Assembly (NCBI GenBank): GCA_034401795.1
Contig: CM067372.1
Coordinates: forward strand, 39,232,520 to 39,296,519
Origin: Chaetoderma sp. LZ-2023a
Taxonomy: Eukaryota; Mollusca; Caudofoveata; Chaetodermatida; Chaetodermatidae
DNA length: 64,000 nucleotides
Direction: 5' to 3'
This document shows, one piece after another, positions 32,373 to 42,301 of the stretch. The notes beneath the pieces are model-generated. The model did not search any database, had not been told where the DNA came from, and saw only the letters and a list, made by a program, of their open reading frames with translations. Position numbers and translations under genes: made by a program. Each line of letters opens with the position of its first letter. Positions within the stretch are counted from its first letter, which is position 1.

Positions 32373-33030
32373 CCACTACTAGAATTAGTAAATGCTTTTT
32401 TGTCAAATTATTCTGACTCAGTTCCATTTTTACCAGTGCTAGTGTATTTTATGATGTGTGAAATTACCTATAAACATCATCTTAAAAGTTCCCTTTTCCC
32501 TTCCTTTAAAGATGTTGTGAGGACTAGATACCCGATCGCTCTGATTAACTTGAAAATCATAATATAGATTCTTCTTTACTAGAAGAACAAAATGCTTTTT
32601 AAATTTTTGTAATTGCTCCAGCCAAAGCTGAGATAAGCATGTAGCAACCTCCTTGACAACCAAACGTTTTTAGCTATCACGCTAAACTTGTGACGTCACA
32701 CCGGGAAGACACCAATTCTTATAGTCTAGAGAGCATAGCTAGGCGCTCTACTGCTGCACATATTAAGAACCTAAGCACCTGTTCTTTGACAATTCATTGT
32801 TCACACAGGAACACTACATTGTTAAAGGTGTACAAAGATTCAGTAATAGCCAAGTTGATGATATTTTTGTTGATTAAACTTAAAGGATAGTTCTCATGGT
32901 CACGGTTAGAGGTGACAGTAACATCGAATTTCGTGTACGTGAGGCTATATTTAATCAAACCCACACACACACTTCTTGGAATACAATTCTACAAATGCAT
33001 ATATATCTTGCTCTTATCTTTCTGGATTGA

Positions 33031-33204
33031 CCACAGGCCTTTGAATTTTCGTCCATCCATATCACTACCACATATCCCCCTACAACATGATGTATATATA
33101 CCTACTATATATAGTGTATATTATATATAGTAAGTATATATACATCATGTAGTAGGGGGATATGTGGTAGTGGTATGGATGGACGAAAATTCAACGGCCT
33201 GTGG
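33031..33204. repeat. 174-bp near-perfect palindrome
   Basis: Left arm CCACAGGCCTTTGAATTTTC, GTCCATCCATATCACTACCA, CATATCCCCCTACAACATGA mirrors the right arm ending TTCAACGGCCTGTGG. The centre is TA-rich (ACTATATATAGTGTATATT). Long arms with few mismatches can extrude as a cruciform or give a hairpin transcript. Confidence 0.85.
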
Positions 33205-33556
33205 ATTGACTGCAGAGATTTTCCATTATAGATGATAGGCACATGTATGTACACAAATCTACAACTTTTTAAATGGCAGTAGGCCTACACAGCTCAGTGC
33301 ATTCACTATCGCAATTTACCATTGTGCAGACTTATGAATAAATTTATGATTGCAAAATAGCAGTTACTATAGTTATGTGTTTAAAATTAACTAAAATGCT
33401 GGGAAAATATAAATCAAATCTAAACTAATCTATTTGCGCATAGTCATCCAGAGTAGGCCTACACAGTTTATTTACAATTTAGGCATCGATCAAGTTGCCC
33501 GATGAGGCTTTCACTGCCGTCCGCACGCATATATAGTACAACTTAAATAACACATA

Positions 33557-33712
33557 CTGTTGAATATTTTGAACATAATTGGGTTGGATTTCAACCCAAA
33601 TTATGCTAAAAAATATTCAACAGACAGGTTCTTGTATCGTGTTCATATGGTTCTAACTAACAAGCTTGTGTTTTTGCGTTGGAAACATATAGTTATTTAT
33701 GAGCTGCACTGT
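33557..33712. mobile_element. PAL-5 half copy
   Basis: The core palindrome CTGTTGAATATTTTGAACAT, AATTGGGTTGGATT / TCAACCCAAATTAT, AAAAAATATTCAACAG is intact. It is followed by TTGGAAACATATAGTTATTT and ATGAGCTGCACTGT, the family end. Confidence 0.6.
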
Positions 33713-34170
33713 AAGTAAAGACGATACGCCAGCGATCTCTGAACATTCTGTCAGTTCAAATACATCGCCAAACGCTTATAGATAAACAATTACATTGATT
33801 CTAATCATGAGAAATTTCACATAAGACACACACTTATTGTACATTTGTAATCTTCAGAAAAAGTTGTAGCTGCGTTCTGGAGCTTATACATATCTTTTTA
33901 GATGCCATGCTTTACCGTTGTTATAGGCCTATTATTATGCGAATATGGCTATCAATGAAACCATTAAAAATGAGTAACTATCATGATAGAATTAAAAAAA
34001 TCATGATTTCTTATTTCTTGAAGCCTTAGCTTCAACCTGACATAATTTATGTTCTGGTTGTGAAGCCTCTCGTGTTAAATGAACGTTTAAAAAATAGGTC
34101 ACCTTTGTACTACAGACAGTGAAATATTGACACAGCTCACAGCGCCGTTCCCGGTGTGACATCACAGGGA

Positions 34171-34699
34171 GCGGGGATATGATTTAGATCGAGGCGTCAT
34201 TTAATCTCGTTATTCGGGCTGCCTAACATATTTCTTTTCACTCCAAGTGATGCTATTGTGTTTATATAGTTTAGTAGACCATAAAATTAATTGAAACTCG
34301 TTATCGACCATAAGTCCTCACAAGACCTTTAAGCATCATTTACATGTCTACTAGGAAAGAGATGAGAAAAAACATGGCCATCATCCACTAATCAAAATTG
34401 AGCTACTGTTCATTGGTTAGTTTTTACAGTCAAAATGGTAATTTCTAGTTTCTGTAGTTTTCTTATTTAAAATTTGGTACATTTCAGTGTGATTAGTTGA
34501 TTGTGTCAGTGAAAATCATAAATTCCTTGACCAAAATATCTATATATAACAAATTCATATATTTCATGCTTCTGATTCAAATACTAATGTTCCAGGTGAG
34601 TGATACAGGCACCTAAATTGGGCTTCTTATTCAAATGAATGTTAATAACATTTGATTTTTCTCTACTTTAGTGCCACTGAAATGATCTTCGTCAAACTT
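34171..34699. other. No gene; AGCTCACCTG repeat fragment inside
   Basis: 34365-34430 (AAAACATGGCCATCATCCAC, TAATCAAAATTGAGC) matches the repeat at 62281-64000. The rest is unassigned. Confidence 0.45.
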
Positions 34700-34845
34700 G
34701 GACCATACACCATTTGCAGACCAAGAGAAGACTATTTTTGAGAATTTACCACTGGATAATCGAGCCAGTCTTTCCAGTGACACATTTTCAAAAATACTCT
34801 TTTCTTGGCCTGCAAATGGACATTTCTAACCACCATTGCTAGAGT
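34700..34845. mobile_element. PAL-2 core copy, ends lost
   Basis: CCATTTGCAGACCAAGAGAA, ATTTACCACTGGATAATCGA, GCCAGTCTTTCCAGTG, CTTGGCCTGCAAATGGACAT. One half of the central palindrome is deleted. Confidence 0.55.
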
Positions 34846-35924
34846 TTCGTCATTGATATGCATTTGTTTTTATTTCTGGATAATTTGTACCCAAGCTAAT
34901 TAATCGAGTAATTATGATTATTCTTAAATAATTGACTGTGATTACTCAAAGCAATAATCGCACAAGCCTACACGATATGTCTACTGGTCATTCGCTGAAT
35001 TTAGTGCCGATTTCTATCTAATGACTCTTAGTCCAGTGAAAGATCTCCACAACATTGTCACAAATGTTGCTATGTATACGTGTGCGTTAAGAGTCTTGTT
35101 TCAAGTTGGATGACAAACGGTCAAGGTTACAATCATGGGGGTGGCATTCTGAATGAGATTGACATCACAACAAATGAACTAGCTCCTTCATTTTAAGATA
35201 GTAACATAAGCTGACTTAAATTTATGGCTATGCATTTCTCAGTTTATATTGATGATGATTTTATTTTATAATGTTTATATGCGCATCGTGGGAACCCTAT
35301 ACATACAAGGTTATTTGATTAAACAACAATTTAGATGACGCAATTATTTCAAGAACCTATCCATACTTATAACCATAAATTCTCAGACATGTCATTGATA
35401 TATATTTTCAGGATTTGATCCACTTCCTGTGATGATGTCTTGTCAGTTGTTGATGAAATTGAGCAAGTGAGTATGACAAGAAAATCTTAAGCGTGGGATG
35501 TTTCCCATGGTGCATTGCTTGCGGGTTTGTAATGACCCTCGCACTAAGTATGTATTGACAGTCTAGCCTATGTTAACTGGACTCATTTATAAATATTTCA
35601 GATTAGACACATGCACACTTAAGTACTTTAAACCTCTAATCTTACACTCTTGTGGCTAATCTTATGATGTCTCAAGCTTCAAAGGAGGCTCTGAATGAAA
35701 TATATTTCTGTCCACTATATTGCTATCTGTATAATTTCTCAGTGGTCACATTTCTCTCGCTTATGTATTTAAAAAATGGACACTTTGAATTTGTTTATCA
35801 TTTATAAGAGATTTTGCAAACTTGTGTGACCTTGAAGTCAAGGAGTAAATAAGATAGCGGAGAATTTGATTCAACCCTTTCAATTCCTGATGAGAGCTGG
35901 TGGGGATTGCTCAGTGCAGGGTAT
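34846..35924. other. No gene recognised
   Basis: About 1.1 kb of AT-rich spacer with no supported frame or repeat. Confidence 0.5.
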
Positions 35925-37207
35925 TGGGTAGTAGTGGTGATGTGGAAGGTGGTGTTAGTGATGGTGGTTGACGAGATGGTGATTATAGTTGGATTGTTGT
36001 TAGTTGTTGTGGCAGTGGTGAGAATGAGGATGTTGCTGTTCATGTGATAGTGGTGGTTGTGGTGTTTGTACAGTTGTTAGTGGGGTGGTGGTGTTTGTAC
36101 ATTTGTTAGTGGGGTGGTGGTGTTTGTACAGTTGTTATGGGATGGTGGTGGTTGAGTTTGTATATTTGTTAGTGGGGTGGTGGTGTTTGTACAGGTGTTA
36201 GTGAGGTGGTGGTGGTGGTGTTTGTACTGTTGTTAGTAGGGTGGTCGTGGTGGTGTTTCTACATTTGTTAGTGAGGTGGTGGTGGTGGAGTTTGTACATC
36301 TGTTAGTGGGGTGGTGGTGTTTGTACAGTTGTTAGGTGGGGTGGTGATGGTGGTGTTTACATTTGTTAGTGGGGTGGTGATGGTGGTGTTTACATTTGTT
36401 AGTGGGGTGGTCTTTACATTTGTTAGTGGGGTGGTGGTGTTTACATTTAGTGGGGTGGTGATGGTGGTGTTTACATTTGTTAGTGAGGTGGTGAGTGTGG
36501 TGTTTACATTTGTTAGTGGGGTGGTGGTGTTTACATTTGTTAGTGGGGTGGTGGTGTTTACATTTGTTAGTGAGATGGTGGTGGTGGTGTTTACATTTGT
36601 TATTGGGGTGATGGTGTTTACATTTGTTAGTGAGGTGGTGATGGTGGTGTTTACATTTTTCAATGGGGTGGTGATGGTGGTGTTTACATTTGTTAGTGGG
36701 GTGGTGTTTGTAGTTGTTAGTGGGGTGGTGGTGGTGGTGGAGTTTGTAGTTGTTAGGGGGGTGGTGATGGGGGTTTACCTTTGTTAGTGGGTTGGTGATG
36801 GTGGTCTTTACATTTGTTAGTGAGGTGGTGGTGTTTACATTTGTTAGTGGGGTGGTCAATGTGGTGTTTACATTTGTTAGTAGGGTGGTGGTGGTGGTGG
36901 TGGTGGTGTTTGCATTTGTTAGTGAGGAGGTGGTAGTGGTGTTTACATTTATTAGTGGGTTGATGGTGGTAGTGGTGTTTGCATTTGTTAGTGGGGTGGT
37001 GGTGGTGGTGTTTGCATTTATTAGTGGGTTGATGGTGGTAGTGGTGTTTACATTTGTTAGTAGGGTGGTGGTGGTGGTGTTTGCATTTATTAGTGAGGAG
37101 GTGGTAGTGGTGTTTACATTTATTAGTGGGTTGATGGTGGTAGTGGTGTTTGCATTTGTTAGTGGGGTGGTGATGGTGATGTTTACATTTTTTAGTGATG
37201 TGGTGGT
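35925..37207. repeat. TGGTGG-rich minisatellite, left block
   Basis: Irregular units of roughly 27-45 bp built on TTTGTTAGTGGGGTGGTGGT and GTTTACAT or GTTTGTACA. Long frames on both strands (for example 36311-36787 +, 36332-36859 -) are low-complexity Val/Phe or His/Thr translations of the repeat. A PLE copy is inserted at its right end. Confidence 0.9.
37186..37207. repeat. Left target-site duplication of PLE copy A
   Basis: 22 bp starting CATTTTTTAGTGATG and ending in TGGTGGT. The same 22 bp follow the element at 38887-38908. Confidence 0.8.
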
Positions 37208-38886
37208 TATATGATTAAACGCACTGGCTCAGGATCTCCCAAGGTTGGGAGATATTTTTTATTTATTTTATTGTCTGAGATTTGTTATGTTTGTTTGATA
37301 GAGGCGGTATGGCCTATAAAATATGAATAATATATATCATTCATTCTGAAGGTTTTTGAAGAGTTAATTTCGAATTAACCAAGATGTCACCTAGATTGGA
37401 GTTTTTCTTAAAGGCTATCACTGGACGCAAATTGAGAGGTTTTTTCATTTTATCCTGCAATTTATGATATTCATCTTTCAAAATTTCTGAAATTTCAACA
37501 TTTTTTCGATTGTATGTTAAACTGAATGGAATAATTTCACGTTGATCAGCAAGACCAGGGTCCACGTTTATGCCACTCGGCCATTTTGTTTTCAGTTGCT
37601 TAATCCAAAATGATTCTCGAAGTTTTCTTTGTTTATCAGTTTCTTCGGCCGTAGCAGAAAGAGGCAGTTGCTCAATAGGCATAATTTCAAAGTGTCTATC
37701 GACAGAATGACCAGGAAGATTGAAATGTTGAGCTACGTTGGTGTCCTCGTCGTGTCTAATATCGCAAAGGTGTCTAGTTGCTCGCCATCTGAAAGGGCAT
37801 TTTGTTTCACCGACATACTGCTTTTGGCATAATTTGCAAGATATTAAATAGATAACATTTTTAGAATCGCAATCTAAATTAGACTGAAGTTGGAATTTGC
37901 TTTTGTTCTGATAACTGACAAATGTTGTCTGATTAGGTAGATAGAGGTCTAATTTACACCTCTTCTTTCCACATTTCTGAGATTGTCCTACGCCTATAAT
38001 CGGACGATTGTGACGAATTTTGGTAGGCTTTTGATCGGCAGCCTTATCAGTAATAGTTTCCAAATCATGTAAAGTTTCGGATTTTATTTTGCGCAAAAAT
38101 CGTGTTGAATATCCCCTCGGTTTGAGGGCTTTAAATAAGGTGGAACACGCAGATTCAAAATTCTTTCTATCACTAGAATTTCGGTGAAACCGGATAATCT
38201 GTGATTTTATAATACCTTTAAAAGTATGAGGTGGATGGAAAGATTTCTTATGCAGTAGTTGATGGGAATCGGTGGGCTTAAAGAATACTTTGTAATCAAG
38301 AAGCCCACTCGTGTTATAATTTACACCTTTGTAGAGAGTAACGTCCAAAAAGTCTACGGACGACTGGTCAATGTTGGCTTTAAGTTTGATGTTAGGATCG
38401 TGATTGTTCAAAATAGTGAAAAATTCATCAAACTCTTCCCTCGAATGATTCCAGATCATAAAAATATCATTGAGGTAACGGCGGTAAAATAAGGGCTGCT
38501 TAGGACATTTGTTAAGCGCATCTTCTTCCCACTCAGCTACATAGATGTTGGCAAAACTAGGACTAAAACGTTTACCCATAGCGCATCCACAGATTTGTTG
38601 GTAGATTTCGCCAGCGAATTCGAAATCATTGCCCTTTAAACTCAGCTCCAGGAGAGCTAATATTTCGCTAGTGGGCCTATTGTTATCGGGATATTTATCA
38701 AATGCTCTGCGAACAGAAGACAAACCCCATTCGATGTCAATGTTTGTGTACCTAGCATCGATGTCGAGGGTTATCAAGAGTGAGTTTGGAGGAACAGAAA
38801 TTTTGGAGACCTCGGATAGGAAATCCTCAGTGTTGTTCAAAAAGCTGAAATGTCTATTCGCAATTGGTTGTAGGTGGTAATCAAAT
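37208..38886 (-). mobile_element. PLE copy A, 5'-truncated
   Basis: The 3' end (TATATGATTAAACGC on +) and the sequence up to 38884 match PLE copy B at 39838-41514 with few substitutions. Copy A then stops and the host minisatellite resumes after a 22-bp direct repeat. This is a 5'-truncated retrotransposed copy with a normal-length target-site duplication, older than the insertion of copy B because part of it is duplicated around B. Confidence 0.85.
37341..38884 (-). pseudogene. Truncated PLE reverse transcriptase with GIY-YIG endonuclease (copy A)
   Basis: Open over about 500 codons but lacking the N-terminal third. It begins in the text just before motif A. Two RT positions differ from copy B: the motif C box reads YLND instead of YLDD, which loses a catalytic Asp, and motif A reads DARYTN instead of DAMYTN. 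The GIY-YIG part (YLISC, YVGET, RWRATRH) and the C-terminus are intact. With no 5' region and a mutated active site it should be inactive. Its C-terminal part can be told from B also by NLGDI versus NLRDI. Confidence 0.8.
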
Positions 38887-39837
38887 CATTTTTTAGTGAT
38901 GTGGTGGTGGTAGAGTTTGTACATTTGTTAGTGGGGTGGTTGTGTTTACATTTGTTAGTGAGGTTGTGTTTGTACAATTGTTAGTGGGGTGGTGGTGGTG
39001 GAGTTTACATTTGTTAGTGAGGTGGTGATGGTGGTGGTTACATACCACACATGGTAGTGTTTACATTTGTTAGTGGGGTGGTGGTGGTGGAGTTTACATT
39101 TGTTAGTGGGGTGGTGGTGGAGTTTGTACAGTTGTTAGTGGGGTGGTGGTGTTCGTACAGTTGTTAGTGAGGTGGTGGTGGTGTTTGTACAGGTGTTAGT
39201 GAGGTTATGGTGGTGGTGTTTGTACAGTTGTTAGTGGGGTGGTGGTGGTGGAGTTTACATTTGTTAGTGAGGTGGTGATGGTGGTGTTTACATACCACAC
39301 ATGGTGGTGTTTACATTTGTTAGTGGAGTGATGATGGTGGTGTTTACATTTGTTAGTGGGGTGGTGGTGGAGTTTGTACAGTTGTTAGTGGGGTGGTGGT
39401 GTTCGTACAGTTGTTAGTGAGGTGGTGGTGGTCTTTGTACAGGTGTTAGTGAGGTTATGATGGTGGTGTTTGTACAGTTGTTAGTGGGGTGGTGGTGTTT
39501 GTACAGTTGTTAGTGGGGTGGTGGTGGTGGTGGTGTCTGTACAGGTGTTAGTGAGGTGATGGTGGTGGTGGTGTTTGTACAGTTGTTAATGGAGTGCTGG
39601 TGTTTGTACGGTTGTTAGCGAGGTTGTGGTGGTGGTGTTTGTACAGTTGTTAATGGGTTGGTGATGGTGAAAAGGAGGATGTTGCTGTTCGTTTGATAGG
39701 GGTGCTGTACAGTTGTTAGTGGGGTGATGCTGCTGCTGGTGCTTGTACAGTTGTTAGTGGGGTGGTGGTGCTGCTGGTGTTTGTACAGTTGTTAGTGGCA
39801 TGGTGGTGGTGTTTGTAGTTGTTAGTGAGGTGGTGGT
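38102..39837. repeat. 1,736-bp direct repeat, left copy
   Basis: Comprises the last 785 bp of PLE copy A (38102-38886) plus 951 bp of minisatellite. It recurs at 43393-45128 at a constant offset of 5,291 with no indel and no difference in the parts I compared, including the copy-A-specific mutations. Confidence 0.85.
38887..39837. repeat. TGGTGG-rich minisatellite, middle block
   Basis: Continuation of the left block after copy A: units with GTTTGTACAGTTGTTAGTG, GTGGTGGTGG, ACATACCACACATGG. PLE copy B starts at its right edge, again directly after TGGTGGT. Confidence 0.9.
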
Positions 39838-39863
39838 TATATGATTAAACGCACTGGCTCAGG

Positions 39864-39883
39864 ATCTCCCAAGGTTGGGAGAT
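39864..39883 (-). terminator. PLE 3' UTR hairpin
   Basis: ATCTCCCAAGGTTGGGAGAT is a perfect 9-bp stem with a 2-base turn, about 26 bp from the element's 3' end. It is identical in copy A at 37234-37253. It may be a 3' recognition structure for the reverse transcriptase; that role is inferred from position and conservation only. Confidence 0.5.
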
Positions 39884-39970
39884 ATTTTTTATTTATTTTA
39901 TTGTCTGAGATTTGTTATGTTTGTTTGATAGAGGCGGTATGGCCTATAAAATATGAATAATATATATCAT

Positions 39971-42301
39971 TCATTCTGAAGGTTTTTGAAGAGTTAATTT
40001 CGAATTAACCAAGATGTCACGTAGATTGGAGTTTTTCTTAAAGGCTATCACTGGACGCAAATTGAGAGGTTTTTTCATTTTATCCTGCAATTTATGATAT
40101 TCATCTTTCAAAATTTCTGAAATTTCAACATTTTTTCGATTGTATGTTAAACTGAATGGAATAATTTCACGTTGATCAGCAAGACCAGGGTCCACGTTTA
40201 TGCCACTCGGCCATTTTGTTTTCAGTTGCTTAATCCAAAATGATTCTCGAAGTTTTCTTTGTTTATCAGTTTCTTCGGCCGTAGCAGAAAGAGGCAGTTG
40301 CTCAATAGGCATAATTTCAAAGTGTCTATCGACAGAATGACCAGGAAGATTGAAATGTTGAGCTACGTTGGTGTCCTCGTCGTGTCTAATATCGCAAAGG
40401 TGTCTAGTTGCTCGCCATCTGAAAGGGCATTTTGTTTCACCGACATACTGCTTTTGGCATAATTTGCAAGATATTAAATAGATAACATTTTTAGAATCGC
40501 AATCTAAATTAGACTGAAGTTGGAATTTGCTTTTGTTCTGATAACTGACAAATGTTGTCTGATTAGGTAGATAGAGGTCTAATTTACACCTCTTCTTTCC
40601 ACATTTCTGAGATTGTCCTACGCCTATAATCGGACGATTGTGACGAATTTTGGTAGGCTTTTGATCGGCAGCCTTATCAGTAATAGTTTCCAAATCATGT
40701 AAAGTTTCGGATTTTATTTTGCGCAAAAATCGTGTTGAATATCCCCTCGGTTTGAGGGCTTTAAATAAGGTGGAACAGGCAGATTCAAAATTCTTTCTAT
40801 CACTAGAATTTCGGTGAAACCGGATAATCTGTGATTTGATAATACCTTTAAAAGTATGAGGTGGATGGAAAGATTTCTTATGCAGTAGTTGATGGGAATC
40901 GGTGGGCTTAAAGAATACTTTGTAATCAAGAAGCCCACTCGTGTTATAATTTACACCTTTGTAGAGAGTAACGTCCAAAAAGTCTACGGACGACTGGTCA
41001 ATGTTGGCTTTAAGTTTGATGTTAGGATCGTGATTGTTCAAAATAGTGAAAAATTCATCAAACTCTTCCCTCGAATGATTCCAGATCATAAAAATATCAT
41101 CGAGGTAACGGCGGTAAAATAAGGGCTGCTTAGGACATTTGTTAAGCGCATCTTCTTCCCACTCAGCTACATAGATGTTGGCAAAACTAGGACTAAAACG
41201 TTTACCCATAGCGCATCCACAGATTTGTTGGTAGATTTCGCCAGCGAATTCGAAATCATTGCCCTTTAAACTCAGCTCCAGGAGAGCTAATATTTCGCTA
41301 GTGGGCCTATTGTTATCGGGATATTTATCAAATGCTCTGCGAACAGAAGACAAACCCCTTTCGATGTCAATGTTTGTGTACATAGCATCGATGTCGAGGG
41401 TTATCAAGAGTGAGTTTGGAGGAACAGAAATTTTGGAGACCTCGGATAGGAAATCCTCAGTGTTGTTCAAAAAGCTGAAATGTCTATTCGCAATTGGTTG
41501 TAGGTGGTAATCAATAAGTTCACTAATTCGATAAGATTCAGAGCCGCAATCAGAGATAATAGGTCGACCCGGTGGTATCATAGGGTCGGACCATGACTCA
41601 ATAGGTTTATGAATTTTTGGCAAAAGGTAAAACGTACGTGGATTTGAATCTCGTTTAGCAGTAAGGTATTTAAACTGCTTTTTCGTTATGGCCTTTTTGT
41701 CAGCCATTTCATGAAGGATTCCATTAAATTTATCACAATTATTTTGCCAGAGTGGTTCGTCTAATTTGCGGTAGTGTTTCAGATTACTGAGTTGCCGATG
41801 TGCTTCACGAATATAATTATCCTTACGCATTAATACAGTAGCAGATCCCTTGTCAGCAGGCTTTATAACGATGTCATTGTTTTTACGCAAACCTGTTAAG
41901 GCTAAACGTTCTTGATATGACAAATTTTGATGATTTTTAGGAAATTCTAAATTTTCAACACGCTCCTTGATAGCTTTTATACTATCAAGGATCGCAGGGT
42001 CAACCAACTTCGAGTTAGGTGCCCATCCAGTTTTTTCAACAAAAGGTAGAAAGTTGTTTTTCTTGGAATTTCGAAAAAAGTCTGCTAATTTTACACGGTG
42101 AGAAAATTCTTCAATTTCCCATAAGCCATTATCTAAAAGAGCATCTATGTCGACTTTGGGCCGTGGTGTTGGTACATATGTTAGACCAAGATTTAGCAAC
42201 GATCTTTCTGCTTCAGACAATGTAGAACCAGTTAGGTTAATGATATTACCACCTAGGCCAATTTCTGGGTGGTTAGTACCCTGACCCGTAGTTAGTTTAA
42301 A
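39971..42301 (-). CDS. PLE reverse transcriptase with GIY-YIG endonuclease
   Basis: The enzyme that would nick a target and copy the element RNA by target-primed reverse transcription. Numbering from the TTG codon at 42220: N-terminal PLE block (LSEAERSLLNLGLTYVPTP, 1-18), KPADKGSATVL at 120-130, PKIHKP at 201-206, GRPIIS at 218-223, motif A LDIDAMYTN at 275-283, motif B CGCAMGKRFSP at 334-344, motif C YLDDI at 372-376 and FLDVTLY at 414-420. A GIY-YIG domain follows: VIYLISC near 579, YVGET near 592, RWRATRH at 601-607, ESFWIKQL at 669-676, preceded by Cys pairs. All catalytic residues I can place are present. The frame opens right after a stop at 42302-42304, at the TTT of the slippery site. 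Its first ATG lies at about residue 131, inside the RT, so expression by -1 frameshifting from ORF1 is the best reading. About 776 codons. Endonuclease-positive Penelope-like clade; subclade not determined. Confidence 0.9.
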   Translation of the reverse strand, partial: FKLTTGQGTNHPEIGLGGNIINLTGSTLSEAERSLLNLGLTYVPTPRPKVDIDALLDNGLWEIEEFSHRVKLADFFRNSKKNNFLPFVEKTGWAPNSKLVDPAILDSIKAIKERVENLEFPKNHQNLSYQERLALTGLRKNNDIVIKPADKGSATVLMRKDNYIREAHRQLSNLKHYRKLDEPLWQNNCDKFNGILHEMADKKAITKKQFKYLTAKRDSNPRTFYLLPKIHKPIESWSDPMIPPGRPIISDCGSESYRISELIDYHLQPIANRHFSFLNNTEDFLSEVSKISVPPNSLLITLDIDAMYTNIDIERGLSSVRRAFDKYPDNNRPTSEILALLELSLKGNDFEFAGEIYQQICGCAMGKRFSPSFANIYVAEWEEDALNKCPKQPLFYRRYLDDIFMIWNHSREEFDEFFTILNNHDPNIKLKANIDQSSVDFLDVTLYKGVNYNTSGLLDYKVFFKPTDSHQLLHKKSFHPPHTFKGIIKSQIIRFHRNSSDRKNFESACSTLFKALKPRGYSTRFLRKIKSETLHDLETITDKAADQKPTKIRHNRPIIGVGQSQKCGKKRCKLDLYLPNQTTFVSYQNKSKFQLQSNLDCDSKNVIYLISCKLCQKQYVGETKCPFRWRATRHLCDIRHDEDTNVAQHFNLPGHSVDRHFEIMPIEQLPLSATAEETDKQRKLRESFWIKQLKTKWPSGINVDPGLADQREIIPFSLTYNRKNVEISEILKDEYHKLQDKMKKPLNLRPVIAFKKNSNLRDILVNSKLTLQKPSE
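42248..42273 (-). promoter_or_regulatory. Possible downstream hairpin of the frameshift signal
   Basis: ACCACC and GGTGGT pair over a 14-base loop, 21 nt after the slippery heptamer. That spacing is longer than the usual 5-9 nt, so this is a weak candidate; a pseudoknot using the GGGTCAGGGT stretch closer to the site is an alternative I cannot evaluate. Confidence 0.25.

Larger units (their letters stand above)
32687..34170. other. Widely spaced 18-bp inverted repeat
   Basis: TGTGACGTCACACCGGGAAG at 32687-32706 reads inverted as TTCCCGGTGTGACATCACA at 34149-34167. The 1.4-kb interior has no coding frame. It may mark the ends of a transposon, or be chance; no target-site duplication is clear. 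Confidence 0.3.

Noticed and set aside
36268-37214. Overlapping frames of 130-175 codons on both strands of the TGGTGG array
   Set aside because: Val/Phe- or His/Thr-rich translations of simple repeats on both strands; no domain.
38259-38880. Plus-strand frames opposite the PLE reverse transcriptase, repeated at 40889 and 43550
   Set aside because: Shadows of the RT reading frame; their recurrence only reflects the three PLE copies.
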